Source: Mucilaginibacter corticis
Lineage (GTDB): Bacteria; Bacteroidota; Bacteroidia; Sphingobacteriales; Sphingobacteriaceae
Direction of reading: 5' to 3'
Length of the DNA: 64,000 nt
Assembly: GCF_007558865.1 (NCBI RefSeq)
Contig: NZ_VLPK01000004.1
Span: forward strand, 186,001-250,000
Part shown: positions 18,555 to 27,548 of the stretch, piece after piece
Position numbering within the stretch: position 1 is the stretch's first letter
Layout of the letters: each line of letters starts with the position of its first letter
Notes under the pieces: generated by a model
The model's input: the letters and a program-made list of their open reading frames with translations, nothing else
What the model was told of the DNA's origin: nothing
Databases searched by the model: none
Made by a program: the position numbers and the translations under genes

Positions 18555-18677
18555 TTAATCCCGTTCATAACTCCGAAGCATTTTAAAACTGGCCTCAAGC
18601 GTATCGAAATATTCCCCGGACATAAAAAACTTGTATATACATTTACTCAAAATTAAAAGTTTACGTTTAGGGTAATT
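18555..18677 (-). other. Possible short ORF or gene remnant
   Basis: On minus, 40 codons stay open between two stops and the translation looks protein-like (LILSKCIYKFFMSGEYFDTLE, then SFKMLRSYERD), rich in aromatic and charged residues. The only ATG (18623) gives 22 residues. It ends four bases from the MBL-fold gene stop and points away from the RND operon, where a regulator gene is often found. It may be a decayed C-terminus or chance. Confidence 0.2.
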
Positions 18678-18757
18678 TCACATACTTATTCGTCATTTTT
18701 TAGACCACATTTTTGTTACATTGGGCTAAACATTAGTTTATATGGTCAACTAATATT

Positions 18758-18765
18758 TACCTTTG
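18758..18765 (+). promoter_or_regulatory. RND operon -7 promoter box
   Basis: TACCTTTG matches TAnnTTTG. TTTA at about 18737-18740 is near the expected -33 position. The start of transcription should be near 18770, about 15 nt before the outer-membrane factor ATG. Confidence 0.6.
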
Positions 18766-18784
18766 TTGCACATAACACCCCGAT

Positions 18785-20191
18785 ATGTCTAACTACACTT
18801 ATAAGTATGTCTTCCTGGGCATATTTTTTATCTTATTTTACAACAAGGCTAAAAGTCAGCAAAAAATTTTAAGCCTTAAAGATGCAGAACAAACAGCGCT
18901 TAACAACTACGCCAGCATCAAGGCAAAGGCAAATCAGTTAAATGCGTCAAAAGCATCATTAAAAGAAACACGTGCAGAGGCTTTGCCTGATCTGAACGTT
19001 TCTGCTCAGCAGGATTACGGCACTGTGAACGGCCAAACCGGGCCCTTGTTTGGGTATCATGGTTTGTCTGTAGCGTCATCAGGGCCTGCCCTTGCAAATC
19101 AAAATTACAATGCCGCGTTTGGTTCATTGTATGTAAGCAACATCAACTGGGACGTTTTTGCCTTTGGCAAAGCAAGAGAGAAAACCAAAGTTCAGGGCGC
19201 GGTAGTTGCACTTAATGAAACTGATCTGGTACAAGAACAATTTCAACACCAGATCCGCGTAGCGAGTACCTATTTAAACTTGCTGGTAGCGCAACAATTG
19301 AGCAAAGCACAGCAGGATAACCTTGACCGGTCTGTACAATTACAAAAGGTTGTAATTGCCCGCGTTCAAAACGGCCTGAACCCGGGTGTTGATTCTTCAC
19401 TGGCAAATGCCGAAGTATCAAACGCCAGGATAGCCTTAACCAATGCGCAGCAGGTTGTCCAGGATCAAAGCAACCAACTGGCGCAATATTTGGGTATCCC
19501 GCCGCAGGATTTTGTTTTGGATAGCACCTTTGTAACCAAAGCCCCGCCAAAGCCAAACGTTAATCCGCTTATCCCTTTAGATGATCACCCTGAACTGCGT
19601 TACTATCGTAACCGTATAGGCGTGAGCGATGAGCAGGCGAAATATTTTAGTACGTTCAGCTATCCAACATTCAGTTTGTTTGGTGTTTATCAGGGCAGAG
19701 GGTCAGGCTTTAACTCAGATTATGGCAGCAGCAACTTAAACGATTATACTTCAAACTACGGTGCAGGTGTAAAACCAACCCGCTATAACTACTTATTAGG
19801 TGCGGCAGTTATCTGGAATATCACTAACCCTTTCAGGGTGCATTACCAGGTGAAGTCGCAAAAATTCACATCAGATCAGTACCGTAACGAATACGAACTG
19901 GTAAATCAGCAGCTAAAAGACCAGCAGGTACTAGCAGAAACCCGCATAGCCAACGCTTTAAAAAACTACGACGAAGCGCCTGTTGAGGTAAAGGCCGCTA
20001 CCGACGCTTACAATCAAAAGTTTGCACTGTACAAGAACGGGCTGTCAAACATTGTTGATTTTACGCAGGCACTGTATGTGCTTAACCGAGCCGAGGTTGA
20101 CAAGGATATCGTGTCAAACAATGTATGGCAGGCAGTGCTGTCAAAAGCCGCGGCTACCGGCGATCTGAGTGTGTTCATGAATAATTTTTAA
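18785..20191 (+). CDS. TolC-family outer-membrane efflux protein
   Basis: 468 aa; a hydrophobic N-terminal signal segment ends near residue 25. Two outer-membrane efflux repeats, each with long helices (about 30-235 and 265-465), include SLKDAEQTALNNYASIKAKANQ at the first helix and the TolC-like NGLSNIVDFTQALY segment near the end. The trimeric channel would span outer membrane and periplasm and dock to the adaptor encoded two genes on. The stop lies 20 bases before the pump gene. As the first gene of the operon it follows the only recognisable promoter. Confidence 0.93.
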   Translation: MSNYTYKYVFLGIFFILFYNKAKSQQKILSLKDAEQTALNNYASIKAKANQLNASKASLKETRAEALPDLNVSAQQDYGTVNGQTGPLFGYHGLSVASSGPALANQNYNAAFGSLYVSNINWDVFAFGKAREKTKVQGAVVALNETDLVQEQFQHQIRVASTYLNLLVAQQLSKAQQDNLDRSVQLQKVVIARVQNGLNPGVDSSLANAEVSNARIALTNAQQVVQDQSNQLAQYLGIPPQDFVLDSTFVTKAPPKPNVNPLIPLDDHPELRYYRNRIGVSDEQAKYFSTFSYPTFSLFGVYQGRGSGFNSDYGSSNLNDYTSNYGAGVKPTRYNYLLGAAVIWNITNPFRVHYQVKSQKFTSDQYRNEYELVNQQLKDQQVLAETRIANALKNYDEAPVEVKAATDAYNQKFALYKNGLSNIVDFTQALYVLNRAEVDKDIVSNNVWQAVLSKAAATGDLSVFMNNF

Positions 20192-20211
20192 TAAAAGATA
20201 CAGGTTTTACA

Positions 20212-23200
20212 ATGGGAATGATTAAAGGTGCGCTCAGAAAGCCAATTACTATACTTGTTATAGTAGCAGGGCTGTTTTTCTTTGGTATAAGCGCGATAAG
20301 AAGTATTAAGATTGATATTTTCCCTGATCTTAATCTGCCGGTTATTTATGTTTCGCACCCTTACGGCGGTTTTACTCCCGACCAGATGGAGGCGTATTTC
20401 GGCAAGCAATATGTTAACTTATTATTGTTCGTTTCGGGTGTTAAAAGTATCGAAACAAAAAATATACAGGGTTTAACACTAATTAAAGTAACTTTTTATG
20501 AGGGTACAAACATGGCCCAGGCGGCGGCGGAGGTCACGAGTTATACCAACCGTGCCCAGGCCGGTTTCCCGCAGGGTTCACAGCCACCGTTTATCTTAAG
20601 GTTTGATGCTTCTACCTTACCTGTGGGCCAATTGGTACTAAGCAGCCCGACACGTACCAACAACGAATTGCTTGACTTTGCTACCATATATATCCGTTCG
20701 GCGTTTACAACTATTCCGGGCCTTGTGGCGCCGGCTCCGTTTGGTGGTAACCAGCGTACAGTTGTAATCAAGGTTGATCCGGATGCGCTGCGGTCACATA
20801 ATTTAACGCCGGACCAGGTAGTACTGGCCCTGCGCGACAATAACCAAAACACACCTGCGGGTAACGTGCGGATAGGTAACTTAAATTACCTGGCGCCGGC
20901 CAATACAACTATAGCTAAGGTGCCTGATTTTGGTAACATACCGCTCTTTAAAAATGGTGTACAAACCGTTTTTTTACGCGATGTGGCCACTGTTGAGGAT
21001 GGGGCGGACGTTACACAGGGTTATGCCCTGATAAACGGGAAGCGCTCGGTTTACCTGCCTATCACCAAATCGTCAACAGCTTCGACATGGGATGTGGTTC
21101 AAAATCTGAAAAAGGCGATGCCGAAGTTCCAGGCATTGTTGCCTCCTGATGTGAAACTGTCATTCGTGTTCGATCAATCTATTTATGTAATAAACGCGGT
21201 AAAAAGCTTGGCCGAAGAGGGTGCCATTGGCGCAGTACTTACCGGTTTAATGGTATTGCTTTTCCTGGGTGACCGCCGGGGGGCATTGATCGTAATTTTG
21301 ACGATCCCTACCTGCGTAATTTCAGCGATATTCTTCCTTTCATTGTTCCACCAAACCATCAACATCATGACGCTGAGCGGGCTTTCGCTGGCTATCGGGA
21401 TCCTGGTTGATGAGTCGACGGTAACTATTGAGAATATTCACCAGCATTTTGATATGGGTAAACCCAAGGCCCTGGCCATATGGGATGCCTGTAAGGAGAT
21501 TGCTTTCCCTAAGTTGCTCATCTTGTTTTGTATCCTGGCGGTATTTGCCCCGGCATTTACCATGAGCGGTATCCCCGGCGCGTTGTTCCTTCCGTTGGCG
21601 TTGGCCATTGGTTTCTCCATGATCGTTTCTTACCTGTTAGCCCAAACATTTGTGCCAATTATGGCCAACTGGCTGATGAAGAACGAGCATGAAGACAAGA
21701 GCCACAAAGACGGCTACGCCATGGATGACGAAGGAGATCATTGGAAACAAAAAGAACTTGCTGCCGAACATGCGACAAATATTAAAGGTAAAGACCTTAA
21801 AGGGTTTGATAAATTCAGAGTTGGCTATCTTAACCTGATAGATAAAATGATGCCGCACCGCAAAATAATTGTGTGCGCATATATTATCGGAGCTTTTGGT
21901 CTTGCTTTCTTAGTATTCAACATTATCGGGCGAGACATATTGCCCAAAGTAAATAGCGGCACTTTCCAGGTAAGATTGCGCGGTGCGGATGGTACCCGTT
22001 TAGAAAGAACGGAGGTTACCGCTGTAAAAGCTTTACATGTGTTAGAAAACTTGGTAGGGCGTGAAAACGTGGCCATAACCTCAACAATGGTTGGGCAACA
22101 CCCGTCGTCGTTCTCAACCAACCCGATATATTTATTTATGGCCGGGCCGCAGGAAGCCGTTATGCAGGTCAGCCTTGCAGAAAGCTATAAAGTGAAAAAC
22201 CTGGATGAACTGAAAGAAAGATTCAGGCTGGCCCTGAAAAAGGCGATGCCCGATGTAGCCATCTCTTTCGAACCGATTGAGCTTACAGATAAAATTTTGA
22301 GCCAGGGATCGCCAACACCAATAGAAGTTGCCATTGTTGGTAAGAATAAAAAGGAAAATGCAGACTTTGCCAACAAGATAGTCAACAAGCTTAAAACAAT
22401 TGACTACCTGCGCGATGTACAGATAGCGCAATCTTACAAATACCCGGCTATCAATATCGACATTGACCGTACCCGTGCTGCCGAACTGGGTTTAAGTATC
22501 AATGACATATCACGTACGTTAACGGCATCAACATCGTCGTCAAGGTTTACCGAGAAAAACAACTGGATAGATCTGAAAAGCAATTACAGTTACCTGGTAC
22601 AGGTGCAGGTGCCTGAATATAACATGGCCAGTATTGAAGATATTAAGGAGATTCCGGTGTTAGCCAATCAGTCAAGGCCTAACATGGGCGACGTAGCTAC
22701 CATCACTCAAAAAACAACCAACGGCGAGGATGACGATATCGGCGCGGTACCTACATTGTCGGTAACTGCCAATACCTATAACAAAGACCTGGGCAGCGCC
22801 GCACGCGATGTACAAAAGGCGGTAGACGAAGTAGGCAAACCACCACGCGGCCTTACTGTTGAACTGCGTGGCCTGGCTAATACACTGGTAGAAACATTAG
22901 ATAGCCTGCAGACCGGCTTATTGGTTGCGGTACTTGTGATATTTTTAATGCTTGCAGCCAACTTCCAGTCGTTCAAAGTTTCGCTGGTTGTGTTGTCAAC
23001 TGTGCCGGCAGTATTGTTTGGTTCGTTATTGCTGGTTAAGTTAACCGGCGCTACACTTAACCTGCAGTCGTATATGGGTATGATCATGTCGGTAGGCGTG
23101 TCCATATCGAATGCAGTACTGTTAATTACCAATGCCGAAGAATTGCGCATGCACAACGGCGACGCGATAAAATCGGCCCGCGAGGCAGTTGCATTGCGTG

Positions 23201-23466
23201 TACGCCCGATATTAATGACAAGTTTGGCCATGGTTGTAGGTATGATCCCTATGGCATCAGGTATCGGCGAAGGCGGTGATCAAACCTCACCATTAGGCCG
23301 TGCGGTTATCGGCGGTTTATTCGCGTCGACGTTCGCTGCCCTGTTAGTATTACCTTTGGTATTTGCCTGGGTACAAGGCAGTGCCAGCACACAATCTGTT
23401 TCGTTAGATCCTGAAGATAAAGAAAGTAAATTTTATGTCCCTTTGCACCACAATGAACATCACTAA
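20212..23466 (+). CDS. RND efflux transporter permease
   Basis: 1084 aa; inner-membrane proton-driven pump with twelve helices and two large periplasmic loops (about 40-330 and 575-870). The TM4 region reads LSLAIGILVDESTVTIENI, placing Asp400-Glu401 where AcrB has Asp407-Asp408. In TM10, GVSISNAVLL has Ser966 in place of AcrB Lys940, while the TM11 Arg (Arg998 in RPILMTSLAMVVG) is kept. The relay is therefore a variant. A hydrophilic, charged insert (about 485-545) lies between the two halves. The substrate cannot be deduced. Its end overlaps the adaptor start by 14 bases. Confidence 0.93.
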   Translation: MGMIKGALRKPITILVIVAGLFFFGISAIRSIKIDIFPDLNLPVIYVSHPYGGFTPDQMEAYFGKQYVNLLLFVSGVKSIETKNIQGLTLIKVTFYEGTNMAQAAAEVTSYTNRAQAGFPQGSQPPFILRFDASTLPVGQLVLSSPTRTNNELLDFATIYIRSAFTTIPGLVAPAPFGGNQRTVVIKVDPDALRSHNLTPDQVVLALRDNNQNTPAGNVRIGNLNYLAPANTTIAKVPDFGNIPLFKNGVQTVFLRDVATVEDGADVTQGYALINGKRSVYLPITKSSTASTWDVVQNLKKAMPKFQALLPPDVKLSFVFDQSIYVINAVKSLAEEGAIGAVLTGLMVLLFLGDRRGALIVILTIPTCVISAIFFLSLFHQTINIMTLSGLSLAIGILVDESTVTIENIHQHFDMGKPKALAIWDACKEIAFPKLLILFCILAVFAPAFTMSGIPGALFLPLALAIGFSMIVSYLLAQTFVPIMANWLMKNEHEDKSHKDGYAMDDEGDHWKQKELAAEHATNIKGKDLKGFDKFRVGYLNLIDKMMPHRKIIVCAYIIGAFGLAFLVFNIIGRDILPKVNSGTFQVRLRGADGTRLERTEVTAVKALHVLENLVGRENVAITSTMVGQHPSSFSTNPIYLFMAGPQEAVMQVSLAESYKVKNLDELKERFRLALKKAMPDVAISFEPIELTDKILSQGSPTPIEVAIVGKNKKENADFANKIVNKLKTIDYLRDVQIAQSYKYPAINIDIDRTRAAELGLSINDISRTLTASTSSSRFTEKNNWIDLKSNYSYLVQVQVPEYNMASIEDIKEIPVLANQSRPNMGDVATITQKTTNGEDDDIGAVPTLSVTANTYNKDLGSAARDVQKAVDEVGKPPRGLTVELRGLANTLVETLDSLQTGLLVAVLVIFLMLAANFQSFKVSLVVLSTVPAVLFGSLLLVKLTGATLNLQSYMGMIMSVGVSISNAVLLITNAEELRMHNGDAIKSAREAVALRVRPILMTSLAMVVGMIPMASGIGEGGDQTSPLGRAVIGGLFASTFAALLVLPLVFAWVQGSASTQSVSLDPEDKESKFYVPLHHNEHH

Positions 23467-24580
23467 AAATAAATCGGTACTTACCCTGATGGCTTTAGCC
23501 ATGGGTACTATTTTCCTAACCTCGTGCGGTGAGGATAAAAAAGAAAAAGAAGAGCAGGATGCAACGGTAAAACAGGTTAACGCCATTGATACCCCGGCTG
23601 TATCTTTAATAACTGTTACAAAAGGTAAGCTAAACTCAAGCATATCTGTACCCGGCGAATTAATACCTTACCAGGAAGTTAACCTGTATGCCAAGGTAAA
23701 CAGCTATGTTAAAAAGTTAATGGTTGATATAGGTTCCGAAGTTCACAAGGGACAGTTGTTGGCAACACTTGAAGCGCCAGAGATCAACTCGCAACTGGCA
23801 TCGGCAAAATCAAAAATAGAGCAGCAAAAAGCAGTTTATTTTGCCAGCAAAGCTACTTACGACCGCTTGGTAAATACCAGTAAAACGCCCGGTACCATAT
23901 CTCAAAATGATCTAGAACAGGCAGAGGCCAAGAAAAACTCGGACGCTGCCAATGTTGAAGCCGCAAAGTCAGATTATGCAGGTGTAGCCGCTAACTTGAA
24001 TTACCTTGAAATACGCGCGCCGTTTGATGGTGTCATTACACAACGTAATGTAAACCCGGGCGCTTATGTTGGCTCGGGTGGTAATGGCAACGTGCCGCTT
24101 TTTGTTGTGCAGGATCAAAAAAGAATGCGTCTGGTGATCTCTATCCCTGAAAGCTCGACCGGTGGCCTTAATAATAAAGATAAGGTCACTTTTAGCGTAC
24201 GCTCGATCCCTAACAAAAAATACACGGCCCAGGTTGTAAGGCTTGCAGGTGCTTTGGATGAAAAGCTAAGGTCTGAACGTTTGGAGATGGACGTTTATAA
24301 CAAAAATAAAGAGCTGCTGCCCCACATGTTTGCCGAAGTTGATGTTCCGCTGCCATCAAGAGATAGTACGCTTATCGTCCCTAAAAGCGCTGTAGTAACC
24401 TCGACAGAGAAGGTGTTTGTTATTACGGTTATTGATCACCATGCACATTGGGTTGACGTTAAAAAGGGAATCCAATCAGGCGATAATACAGAAGTTTACG
24501 GCGACTTAAAATCCGGCGATAAAATAATTAAAGTTGCTACCGATGAGATACGTGACGGGCAGATTGTAAAAGACAACTAA
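23453..24580 (+). CDS. RND periplasmic adaptor (membrane fusion protein)
   Basis: 375 aa from the ATG at 23453, chosen because it directly precedes a signal peptide with lipobox LTSCG (Cys about residue 25); a GTG/ATG six codons earlier is possible. After a Lys/Glu linker come a barrel-sandwich half (VNLYAKVNSYVKKLMVDIGSEVHKGQLLATLE), an alpha-hairpin (about 110-165), the second lipoyl half (LEIRAPFDGVITQRNV) and a beta-barrel. It links the pump to the TolC-type channel. Translational coupling with the pump is likely given the 14-base overlap. A strong terminator follows. Confidence 0.92.
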   Translation: MNITKNKSVLTLMALAMGTIFLTSCGEDKKEKEEQDATVKQVNAIDTPAVSLITVTKGKLNSSISVPGELIPYQEVNLYAKVNSYVKKLMVDIGSEVHKGQLLATLEAPEINSQLASAKSKIEQQKAVYFASKATYDRLVNTSKTPGTISQNDLEQAEAKKNSDAANVEAAKSDYAGVAANLNYLEIRAPFDGVITQRNVNPGAYVGSGGNGNVPLFVVQDQKRMRLVISIPESSTGGLNNKDKVTFSVRSIPNKKYTAQVVRLAGALDEKLRSERLEMDVYNKNKELLPHMFAEVDVPLPSRDSTLIVPKSAVVTSTEKVFVITVIDHHAHWVDVKKGIQSGDNTEVYGDLKSGDKIIKVATDEIRDGQIVKDN

Positions 24581-24584
24581 GACT

Positions 24585-24641
24585 GGACTAAGATTCTTTG
24601 GATTCAAGGATGATAGGATTAGATATTCTATCATCCTTTTT
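24585..24641 (+). terminator. Terminator of the RND operon, within an R5-like repeat
   Basis: AAGGATGATAG (24606-24616) pairs with CTATCATCCTT (24628-24638), then a T run. The preceding words (GACTGGACTAAGATTCTTTGGATT) resemble the dyad repeat after secA. Confidence 0.8.
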
Positions 24642-24649
24642 TTGGGTCA

Positions 24650-26086
24650 TTACTGCAGTAACTTTAATAGCCCAACCCCGGTAGTATCTGTGCTTGCACC
24701 TGAGTTTGACAGGATAATAACCGCTATATTCTTTTCGATATTATAAGCCAGGAAACTGCTGCTGCCGTCTGTGCCGCCGTTGTGGAAATAATAATTCACG
24801 CCATCTACATTAATGATATGCCAGCCCATGGCCACTTTGGTATCATTACTAAAAGTAATTTGGTGGGTTAGTTCAAATGCTTTTGACAGTTTGGTATCAG
24901 CCTTAACCATATTGGCTTTGGTGTACAACAAAAGGTCGTTTATGGTCGATCGTAATGAGCCGCAGGCTGCCAGCGCGTCAAAATCCCAGGCTGGTGTCTG
25001 GCTGCCATTCTCATCGTAAACTGTGGTAAATCTTGTTGAAATTAGCGGGTATAAATGTTGTACGGTGCTATTCATACCTAAGGGTTTGCAGATAATATCG
25101 CTTACTAACTGCTCGTATTGTTTACCGTTTATACGTTCTAAAATAATGCCCAGTAAGCCAACGGCCAGGTTGGAATAAGCATATCGAGTACCCGGTTCGC
25201 TTCTTAAAGTGCAATTCTTCAGATAGCTAAAAAGCATACCCTTGTTATAGTTTTTATAGGGGTTTGTTTCCTGGTAAGCTTTCTGCGCGGTAAAGTTTGA
25301 AGGCAGACCGGGTAAACCCGATGTATGATTGGTAAGGTTAACCAATTTAATATTCTTTAACGATGGATTAGTTGCCACAGAGTCTGGCAGGTATTTGGTT
25401 ATGGGGTCGGTCAGGCTCAGTTTACCCTCGTTAACATACCAGGCCAATAGGGTAGCCGTAAAAGTTTTGGTGATGGAACCAACCTCATAAATCGAACCGA
25501 TGTTAGGTAACTGCCCATTGCCTTTTTTGGTTTCACCGTAATTATAGGTGCGCGATTGCCCGTCTTTAAAAATGGCTATGCTCATCCCAACCGTATTCGA
25601 TTTCTGGATATAGCCTCTCACAACCGAATCTACTTTTTTATCCAACGTGGTTTTTAATTCGTTGCTTGACACCACGCGTGCTGACTTATTGCTCACAAAT
25701 TCTGTAAATGGTTCCAGTTTAAAATAGGTCAGCTTATCGTTGTCGCCAATACTTATGGTGAGCTGCATGGTTACCGCGTCCATCTGCATTTTGTAGGTTG
25801 CGGTAAGGTTGTTTACAAAGGATAAGAGCGAGTCTTTTTTTATCGGGCCAAGCGCAAATAATTCACGAAAGAGGTAATCGCGGAACGTTCCCTGCGTAAT
25901 AGATTGCTTAAACCGGATGGCAGCCAGGTCATAAATTGCGTCAGCATCTTTGATTTTGCTGTACTTTTTTATCAGCCTGAATACTGAATCTGTCTTTTTT
26001 AATTGAAGGCTTTGGGCTGATGTATTTACAGCAACAAATAGCCCCAAAATCAATAATATTATCCCCCTCACCAATCTCATGGGCAA
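24650..26086 (-). CDS. Exported serine hydrolase (class C beta-lactamase fold)
   Basis: 478 aa; signal peptide ends TSAQS near residue 25. Residues 30-145 form an N-terminal domain of the DUF3887 type (KQSITQGTFRDYLFRELFALGP). The catalytic domain has SxxK as Ser204-Ile-Thr-Lys207, Tyr304-Ser-Asn306 and His435-Asn-Gly-Gly438. This is the serine beta-lactamase/DD-peptidase/esterase EstB fold; without specificity motifs it is best called a serine hydrolase, acting in the periplasm on peptidoglycan peptides or esters. It begins nine bases after pyrB on the same strand, a probable read-through partner rather than a pathway member. Confidence 0.9.
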   Translation of the reverse strand: MPMRLVRGIILLILGLFVAVNTSAQSLQLKKTDSVFRLIKKYSKIKDADAIYDLAAIRFKQSITQGTFRDYLFRELFALGPIKKDSLLSFVNNLTATYKMQMDAVTMQLTISIGDNDKLTYFKLEPFTEFVSNKSARVVSSNELKTTLDKKVDSVVRGYIQKSNTVGMSIAIFKDGQSRTYNYGETKKGNGQLPNIGSIYEVGSITKTFTATLLAWYVNEGKLSLTDPITKYLPDSVATNPSLKNIKLVNLTNHTSGLPGLPSNFTAQKAYQETNPYKNYNKGMLFSYLKNCTLRSEPGTRYAYSNLAVGLLGIILERINGKQYEQLVSDIICKPLGMNSTVQHLYPLISTRFTTVYDENGSQTPAWDFDALAACGSLRSTINDLLLYTKANMVKADTKLSKAFELTHQITFSNDTKVAMGWHIINVDGVNYYFHNGGTDGSSSFLAYNIEKNIAVIILSNSGASTDTTGVGLLKLLQ

Positions 26087-26094
26087 ATAGTTTA

Positions 26095-27021
26095 TTATGG
26101 AGTTTGACCAGCCAGCAGGTAAAGCACCGCCATGCGGATAGCTACGCCGTTTTCTACCTGGTCTAATATGATGGATTGCTTACTATCGGCAACATCGCTG
26201 GTGATCTCTACACCACGATTAATAGGGCCGGGGTGCATTACAGTTATTTCCTTATCCAACGAGTCTAAGATCTGCTTATTAAGGCCGTACAGCATCGTAT
26301 ATTCGCGCAGCGAAGGGAAATACTTGATGTCCTGTCTTTCCAGCTGTATGCGCAGCATATTGGCTACATCGCACCAGTTAAGGGCCTTGATAAGGTCATG
26401 CTCAACCTTTACGCCCAGTGCGCCAATGTATTTTGGGATAAGCGTTGTAGGGCCGCAAACCATTACTTCGGCACCAAGCTGTTTCAGGCATAATATGTTT
26501 GAAAGCGCTACACGCGAGTGCAGGATATCGCCTACAATAACCACTTTTTTACCGGCAACATCGCCATATCGTTCGCGGATAGAGAAAGCGTCAAGCAATG
26601 CCTGAGTAGGATGCTCATGTGCTCCGTCTCCGGCGTTTACTATCTGGGCCTTTACATGCTTTGATAAAAAGGTAGCAGCACCGGCATAGGGATGGCGCAT
26701 TACCACCATATCCACTTTCATGGCCAGGATATTGTTTACGGTATCTATCAGGGTTTCGCCTTTGCTAACTGATGAAGATGAAGCAGCAAAATTTACCACA
26801 TCGGCAGATAAACGTTTCTCGGCAAGCTCGAACGATAAACGGGTACGGGTTGAGTTTTCGAAAAATATATTGGCAATAGTAACGTCACGCAACGATGGAA
26901 CCTTTTTTATCGGGCGGTTTAGCACCGTCTTAAAATTATCGGCAGTTTCAAATATCAATTGAAGATCGGATACGTTCAGATCCTTTATTCCTAATAAATG
27001 TCTTGTGCTCAGTCCTGCCAT
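26095..27021 (-). CDS. pyrB: Aspartate carbamoyltransferase catalytic subunit
   Basis: Joins carbamoyl phosphate and aspartate in pyrimidine synthesis. 308 aa. The carbamoyl-phosphate loop is FFENSTRTRLSFELA near 52-66; SSSVSKGET (about 81-89) is the second phosphate segment; GDGAHEHPTQALLD is near 130-143 and HPGPINRGVEI near 265. No pyrI regulatory gene is adjacent. Its ATG is only eight bases from the terminal inverted repeat that bounds the IVP-family gene, so its native leader may have been displaced by that insert. Confidence 0.97.
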   Translation of the reverse strand: MAGLSTRHLLGIKDLNVSDLQLIFETADNFKTVLNRPIKKVPSLRDVTIANIFFENSTRTRLSFELAEKRLSADVVNFAASSSSVSKGETLIDTVNNILAMKVDMVVMRHPYAGAATFLSKHVKAQIVNAGDGAHEHPTQALLDAFSIRERYGDVAGKKVVIVGDILHSRVALSNILCLKQLGAEVMVCGPTTLIPKYIGALGVKVEHDLIKALNWCDVANMLRIQLERQDIKYFPSLREYTMLYGLNKQILDSLDKEITVMHPGPINRGVEITSDVADSKQSIILDQVENGVAIRMAVLYLLAGQTP

Positions 27022-27029
27022 GTTTTTTT

Positions 27030-27534
27030 AAAATATCGAACATCGAATGACGAATATCGAATAATGAGTTATTTAATGTTAAATAATAGAAAGGTGAATT
27101 TTAGAAGCCTTTCTGTATGATTTATTTTAGATTATTTTTCTTTGCTGTATCAATACTTTTAACAAAAATTGATATTAGTTGATTGCATTCATCTTTTACC
27201 AATACTACCTCGTTAACTGCGAACAGCTTTTTCCTTTCTATAATTTTTTGAGAGATAAAAGATTCTCTTAACTCTTTTAATATGATTTTCATTTTATGAA
27301 TAAAATCATTTCTTGACTCTGCCGATTGGGCTTCTCCATAATTTAGCGCCGGAGAACATCCCGAACGTACCAGTTGCCCGGCGATATAGTTTCCAAGCCT
27401 GGTGTTAGGCAAACCTTCAACAATGTTTGATATTATAACGGCAAAATCTATTAATCTTTCTTCTAAATCAAATTTGTTATCAGCCATTATTATACTTCGT
27501 AATTCGAAATTCAAAATTCAGTGTTCGATATTTT
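27030..27534. mobile_element. Candidate IVP cassette with terminal inverted repeats
   Basis: The 505-bp segment begins and ends with a perfect 13-bp inverted repeat (AAAATATCGAACA at 27030-27042 and its complement at 27522-27534). The match continues imperfectly inward for about 26 bp through GAAT/CGAAT words. It contains only the four-helix-bundle gene and splits pyrR from pyrB. No target-site duplication or transposase is visible. Confidence 0.5.
27122..27487 (-). CDS. Four-helix bundle protein (23S rRNA-intervening family)
   Basis: 121 aa from the ATG at 27487; an earlier TTG start would take coding sequence from the terminal repeat. The family pattern is clear: DLEERLIDFAVIISNIVEGLPNT, then NYIAGQLVRSGCSPALNYGEAQSAESRNDFIHKMKIILKELRES, the usual SxxANYxEA-like core, giving four helices. 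Homologues occur in intervening sequences within 23S rRNA genes and dispersed in Bacteroidota chromosomes; the biochemical role is unknown. The gene is more AT-rich than its pyr neighbours and is bounded by inverted repeats, so it looks like an insertion in the pyr operon. Confidence 0.9.
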   Translation of the reverse strand: MADNKFDLEERLIDFAVIISNIVEGLPNTRLGNYIAGQLVRSGCSPALNYGEAQSAESRNDFIHKMKIILKELRESFISQKIIERKKLFAVNEVVLVKDECNQLISIFVKSIDTAKKNNLK

Positions 27535-27548
27535 GATTTTAACCTACA

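Noticed and set aside
27488..27514. Longer IVP-family start at 27514
   Set aside because: It uses TTG within the inner part of the terminal repeat; ATG at 27487 gives the family's normal length.
27030..27534. A true 23S rRNA intervening sequence
   Set aside because: No rRNA sequence flanks it; pyrR and pyrB are on both sides.
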